From contig CM036633.1 of NCBI GenBank assembly GCA_020746105.1, positions 11,082,501 to 11,146,500 of the forward strand: 64,000 bases of DNA. Direction: 5' to 3'. A program made the position numbers and the translations under genes. This DNA comes from Trogon surrucura. Taxonomy: Eukaryota > Chordata > Aves > Trogoniformes > Trogonidae. Below, piece after piece: positions 59,549 to 64,000 of this stretch. The notes beneath the pieces are model-generated. The model did not search any database, was not told the DNA's origin, and was given only the letters and a program-made list of their open reading frames with translations. Within the stretch, counting starts at the first letter, position 1; each line of letters begins with the position of its first letter.

Positions 59549-62500
59549 CCCCTATGAGACATCAGAGAACACAGTGAGTCTTGAGCTGTACGTCCAAGGG
59601 CCATGTTGGTTCTGCTGCTCACGGGACTCTATTTCTGAAAATGATTCATCTCACTCGTGCACTCCTACACACACAGACACTTTCCCTGCTCTCACTACAA
59701 ATGCTGCTTGGCAGGATGATTTCTGCAGCTGTGTAGATGCCCTCATGATTTCGTCTTTTCCGTGTCCTGTTTATCTTTAGGTAACAGGCGTCACCTCTTC
59801 ACTCCGTTCTCCTCTGCTCTGATTTTATGCCATCCAGCTCTTCCTAGTATCCAGTCCCCTGTATTAAATAATTGCTCTAAGGTCCATATGTTTCCTTTTT
59901 GTGGTCCCATTTATGTTTTGCCAACAAATGTCCCTAAAATAATGTCACTCCTGCTTAAATGCTTTCTCATCCTTACAAGCTATTAGTTGATCCATTTTGA
60001 ATTCTACTTTTTAGGTCCCAGTTTTGCAACTTTGCCTCTGAGCACATAATTTTTTTTTTTTGTGAAGGCCTTTGGAGTATCTCTTTAGGGTCTGTTAATT
60101 TGGAAATCACCTTCTTATCAACAAGAAGACACAAATGAAAAATTACGTCAACCCTCTACTTCTGCTGGGATGATTTAAAACATGCTCCTCCTACCAGTTC
60201 ACTCTTTTCCACACGTTTTTTCCTCCATAAAAAATGGGCCAGAGGGTAAAGGTACAATTTGGTTCATGGTTGGACCTGCCCAAGGTGCAGAGGTGCGGGT
60301 AAGTCTCTTAGAGGCACAAGGGTTAAATCTGCTACAGGGATCTCAGGTTTATTTTTCCCTAGAGCTTGGGTAACGTTTCCTCTTATTTTGTTCCCTCTCA
60401 CATTTTTATCCTGCAGTTTGAGGTGAAATCATCCTGAAGTCTCCCACGCCCTCCTTGTCATCTTTGTTCCCTGCCATCTCAGCTTGTTTAAATCTTTCAT
60501 TACTCAGAAACCTGCTTCCACCTTCTCTAGTCTCTCCCACCTCTTCTGCACAAGTCTGTGACCTTCATCCCCCCGGCTTTCATTGCCCACCAGAGTCTGG
60601 TTACGTCTGATGTTGAAATCTCCTCTGTGTGCAGATGCTGCAAGAGTTCCCCTTTCCAAGTTGTCATGGTTCTTGTGCTGTTGTAATAAAACAACTGATG
60701 GTGTCCCTGCCACTGTGAGATCATTTGGGGCAACTCGTTGACCTTATCCAAGATCAGATCGAGGCCAGAATTAAAATACCCGTGCCACAAACTCTGGGGA
60801 GCCTGGATCCTGTTCTGGATATTATGGCAAGATGAGGAAGCATCAGGCAGATGTGCATTTTCATTCCACCACTTCTGTCTCCAGTGCACACAGTATTAGT
60901 CATACTCAAGGACTTCTCAATGCCCTATAATGAGATCATTGCTATTGCACAGGAAAAGAAAAGATCAGGAGATGGCGAGAGCTCTCATTGCTGCTCTAGG
61001 TGTCTTGAACAGCCACCAATTTTAAGGTTAAATGACCAAAACAGACCCTCCTTGGAAGCTGACATCTGCCCATACTGCAGAAGAAGGACAAGAACTGCAT
61101 GTGTATCTTCTTCTCTGACCTTCGAGAAAATCTCGTCTCAAATCCAAAAAAAGAAACAGCTTAACCTTACTTATATACATAAAAATGTTTGTGTGACTGA
61201 AGTAAGACACACATGGAGAGAAATCGGGGATTATTTAAAAAATGTACTTCATTGGATAGGAAATCCTCTCCTGAATTTGCAGAAATGGACTCTCAAGGGA
61301 AGCTGTGGTTGTAAAGTCCCGAGCACTTGAATACAAAGACACATTTCTCTTTGTCGCCTTTCTCCGAGGACAGCCTTTTACTCTTCCATGAAGCTGGCTT
61401 GTTTTCTGCTCCCTATGCTCTGGGATATGCAGGGCTCCTCATCTTCCCATGCAGCTGGTTCTTGTGTCCATATTCTCAGGAGCTTGTAGCACACAGCTCC
61501 TCATTACCTTTTGCCAAACCAGTGGTTTACTTGCAGTGGTGTTCCCATTGCAACATCACATTGCAATCCCCTGTAGTGGTGTCTCCAAAGAATCGTACGA
61601 TCGCGATACAGATGTTTAAAGGGTGGCTGTGAATCTGAAGGTGCAATGCCGGGTTGGGTTTGGCAGCCTTGCAGGGAGCAAGCTTGGGTGGGTGCGGATT
61701 TCTGCCTGAATAATTAATCCATCCCTAGAAGCGTTATTTGAGGCTTGGGTGTCGGAGCAGATTTTGTTGAATTTTAATATTTCCTGTAACTTACACATCT
61801 CATTATTGCCCAGTTATTGTTTCCTACGCATTCTGGAACGATACCACCTTCCACTCTCTGGCAAGTTACAGCTCTGCGAACACGTTACATCTCTCATCCC
61901 ATTCCAGAGTATTTTCAGCCCTCCAGCAAAATGTTTGTAATCTTGTCACCCCATGCGGTTTGGTCTTCCAACACCCAGCAAGGGTGAATGAACTCGCCTT
62001 GTAACAGCTCCTCATTAAGGGAAAATGGTATACGACACACCCAGTGAAACAAAGCAATGAGTAACAGTAACATTATAGGCACTTTTAAAATGTAGGTCTC
62101 AGATTCCAGTGATCACGGGCCCTGCTAACCCATTGCCATCCCAGCAACCCATCCAAGCAAGGTGGGAAGGGGAGACACCGCGGCGGTAGAGCCCCAGAGA
62201 CTGCTTTATAGTTGCAACGTTGTGCGACCGGGTAAGAAGGAAAGCAAACAAAGCAAGCAAAGTGTGTAGAAAGCACATTTTTTTGCGGTACTCATGCACT
62301 TGTGGTTGGGATGCACTTGCAGTTAGTAGAGTGAGAGTATGGGTCTAAGCGTCCAAGTACAAAAATGCCATTTATACCACAGTTTAGGAAAAGAAAAAGG
62401 ACGTTAAACTGCAGTGGTTCCTGTTTCTTGGCAGGAATGGCAGAGTTTTGTCACAGGAAAATTTGTGAATTCCCTTTAGATATTATTGCTCACGCACAAA

Positions 62501-62621
62501 CACCCGTGAGGTGATCTCTGTTTCTCTGGCAAAGTGACCACTTTCTGTAGACTCTGCTCTGTAAAAATAAACTGAATGGAATAGTTCTTTCCCGTTGGGT
62601 TTTTCTCACTCAGGAAACACC
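59549..62621. other. non-coding, no gene recognised
   Basis: No gene is recognised. The longest frames are 60851-61330 (plus, 159 codons, with CCSRC and CPYC cysteine pairs) and 60527-60889 (minus, 120 codons). They overlap at one end, match no family I know, and are of a length expected a few times by chance in 64 kb. A T run lies at about 60051-60061. Confidence 0.45.
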
Positions 62622-62690
62622 TATGCCCAAATCCTTAGCTGGTGTAAATCTGCAAAGCTCCTCTGACTTCAGTAATGCGATGCCAAGTTC
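62622..62690. repeat. remnant of an old amniote interspersed repeat
   Basis: AAATCCTTAGCTGGTGTAAA followed by TCTGCAAAGCTCCTCTGACTT strongly resembles the repeat reading 'aaatcctcagctggtgtaaatcagcatagctccattgacttca', abundant in reptiles and seen in birds. The downstream arm is degraded. Family name is not assigned. Confidence 0.6.
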
Positions 62691-64000
62691 CTTCATGAGA
62701 GAATGTGACCAGTTATTTTGGCTGAGCCTGTAAATCGCCAATTCTAGGTTTTTGGACCAACTGTTAGGTGGCTAATCCTCCAACTTGCACATGCAGACAG
62801 TGTGAGCACTCCCATGTGAGTTTTTGGCCTGGGCAAAACCGTAGCCAACACTTAGTGAGTGGGCACGCATCTAGGTGCATAACTCAAAGCATACAAACGT
62901 GGAGGCTGAGTTTAGATTGCCCCCAAACTCAGCTCTTTAAATCTTTTTTTTTTCCCTCGCACACAAAAACCACACACGCAGTCCCTCACAACCCACACTC
63001 GCAAAAAACAGCTGGAAGAGAAGAAAAGACAATGAGGCGCATTGTGGAGGAGCAGTCAGTCAAATCTGCCCCTGTGTTCCCCACCCAGAGCCAGCACATG
63101 CTGGGAGTCAATCAGCAATTAGGGGAGCACAGGGAAAACATACACCCACGGAAACGGCTCAAATAATCCCACTCCCTCAAATCCTGCAGGACTTTGGTGG
63201 TCTCAGTGTGGGGCTTCCTTTCTGCTGACTTCTCCACCCCCAAACAATATTTCAAATTGAAGTTTTAAAGGGAAAAGTAAATTTATTTTCCTGCATATTT
63301 TTTCACTGTCATTGTGTTCCCAGAGAGAGAAAAGTCATTTTTACAGGGAGAGACTGATTAAGCCTTAGACTGTCAAAAGGGCAGCCTAAATGGAAGTTTA
63401 TGTGCAGACACCTGCCAGTGCGGTCAGTGGAGGCTCGGTTGTACTGAGCCCTGAAGAAGAATAAGGAAGGTTCCTAGCCAGTGGCTTAAAAACCTGAAAC
63501 AGTAAGTTCTTCATTAGGAAAAAAATAGTTTGGGGCTTTTACTTCAATCGTTCGACTCATTCCTGAGAATAGCTATGCAACCTGCTTAGAATAATCTGAA
63601 TTTTCAACAGACTTGTTAGACCCCACTGTGTTTAGCAAAGCCACTCCCGGCTGACTCCACCTGCGAGCGCTTCCACCGACCTCACCGAGCTGGCCAGCAT
63701 GGAGAGGCTCACCCACGTAGTTACTTGCAGTATTTTATTTACTATGGCAATAACATAAGAGTTAGGAGCCACGGAACAAATACCTGTGAGATCGGGTGTG
63801 CCCACTGAGCGCTTCTGAATGCTCTGAAAATGTGACCGAATCGCTCAGGGAAGCAGGACTCCTTGCTGATTGCTGCTGATTCGTGGTAACAGTCAGAGTG
63901 TGACGAGCAAAGGGCAGCCTTTCTTCTGTTATTTCCACACTTTTCCTCTTCCAAGTAGCCTAGGATCATGACGTGTCCAGGACTTAGAGCCTGTTTATGA
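62691..64000. other. non-coding to window end
   Basis: No gene is recognised. A frame of 132 codons at 62768-63166 (plus) has a composition unlike a conserved protein and no family resemblance. A CAC-rich stretch with many ACACA words lies at about 62960-63000. The window ends in unremarkable unique sequence. Confidence 0.5.

Noticed and set aside
60527-60889. 120-codon minus-strand frame, Trp/His-rich, considered as part of a retroviral remnant with 58749-59548
   Set aside because: No recognisable protease, reverse transcriptase, integrase or long terminal repeat nearby, and the order of frames makes no retroviral sense.
60851-61330. 159-codon plus-strand frame with cysteine pairs (CCSRC, CPYC)
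   Set aside because: Cysteine spacing does not fit a zinc-finger family I know. A few frames of this length are expected by chance in 64 kb, and the composition is Lys/Ser-rich as in AT-rich non-coding DNA.

Overview
The window looks like nuclear DNA from a bird, or less likely another sauropsid, spanning a gene-poor region around one intact protein-coding gene, MAFB. The evidence for this is a 311-codon single-exon MAFB frame, an old CR1 LINE tail, degraded MIR SINEs, palindromic sauropsid-type repeats, very low overall repeat density, long AT-rich unique tracts, and GC-rich CpG islands confined to the neighbourhood of the gene. Species cannot be fixed from sequence alone. I saw no bacterial, plasmid or viral gene organisation, no tRNA or rRNA, and no CRISPR array.

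Layout. 1-9.3 kb is non-coding. At 9.34-9.61 kb there is a roughly 90-codon open fragment of guanylate kinase (GUK1-like), followed by a (GGAGA)n tract of about 240 bp. 10.2-24.9 kb is non-coding, AT-rich and rich in candidate conserved non-coding blocks, with an MIR remnant abutting a 26-base C run near 19.8 kb. 24.9-25.65 kb is GC-rich with several poly-C runs. 26.9-28.85 kb is a CpG island 1-3 kb upstream of the MAFB promoter. 29.2-31.64 kb holds the MAFB promoter (GC boxes, inverted CCAAT, TATA), an ATG-free 5' leader of about 750 nt with an 88-nt pyrimidine tract, and the CDS. 31.64-33.71 kb is the 3' UTR, which carries a reiterated CTGCTTG motif and ends at two ATTAAA signals. 35.1-36.75 kb is a second, downstream CpG island with no recognisable gene. 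37.5-64 kb is again gene-free, with two MIR remnants, one CR1 tail, a pure (ATTCT)n array of about 183 bp at 56.1 kb and several small palindromic repeat remnants.

Function. The sequence supports a single transcription unit, encoding a large-Maf bZIP transcription factor used in hindbrain patterning, macrophage/osteoclast, podocyte and islet cell fate. A developmental regulator alone in tens of kilobases of low-repeat DNA usually means that the flanks hold its long-range enhancers. The AT-rich low-repeat blocks listed are candidates for that, but I cannot show conservation without an alignment. The most notable points are the reiterated 3' UTR motif, the ATG-free leader, the intact guanylate kinase fragment and the two long pentanucleotide arrays.
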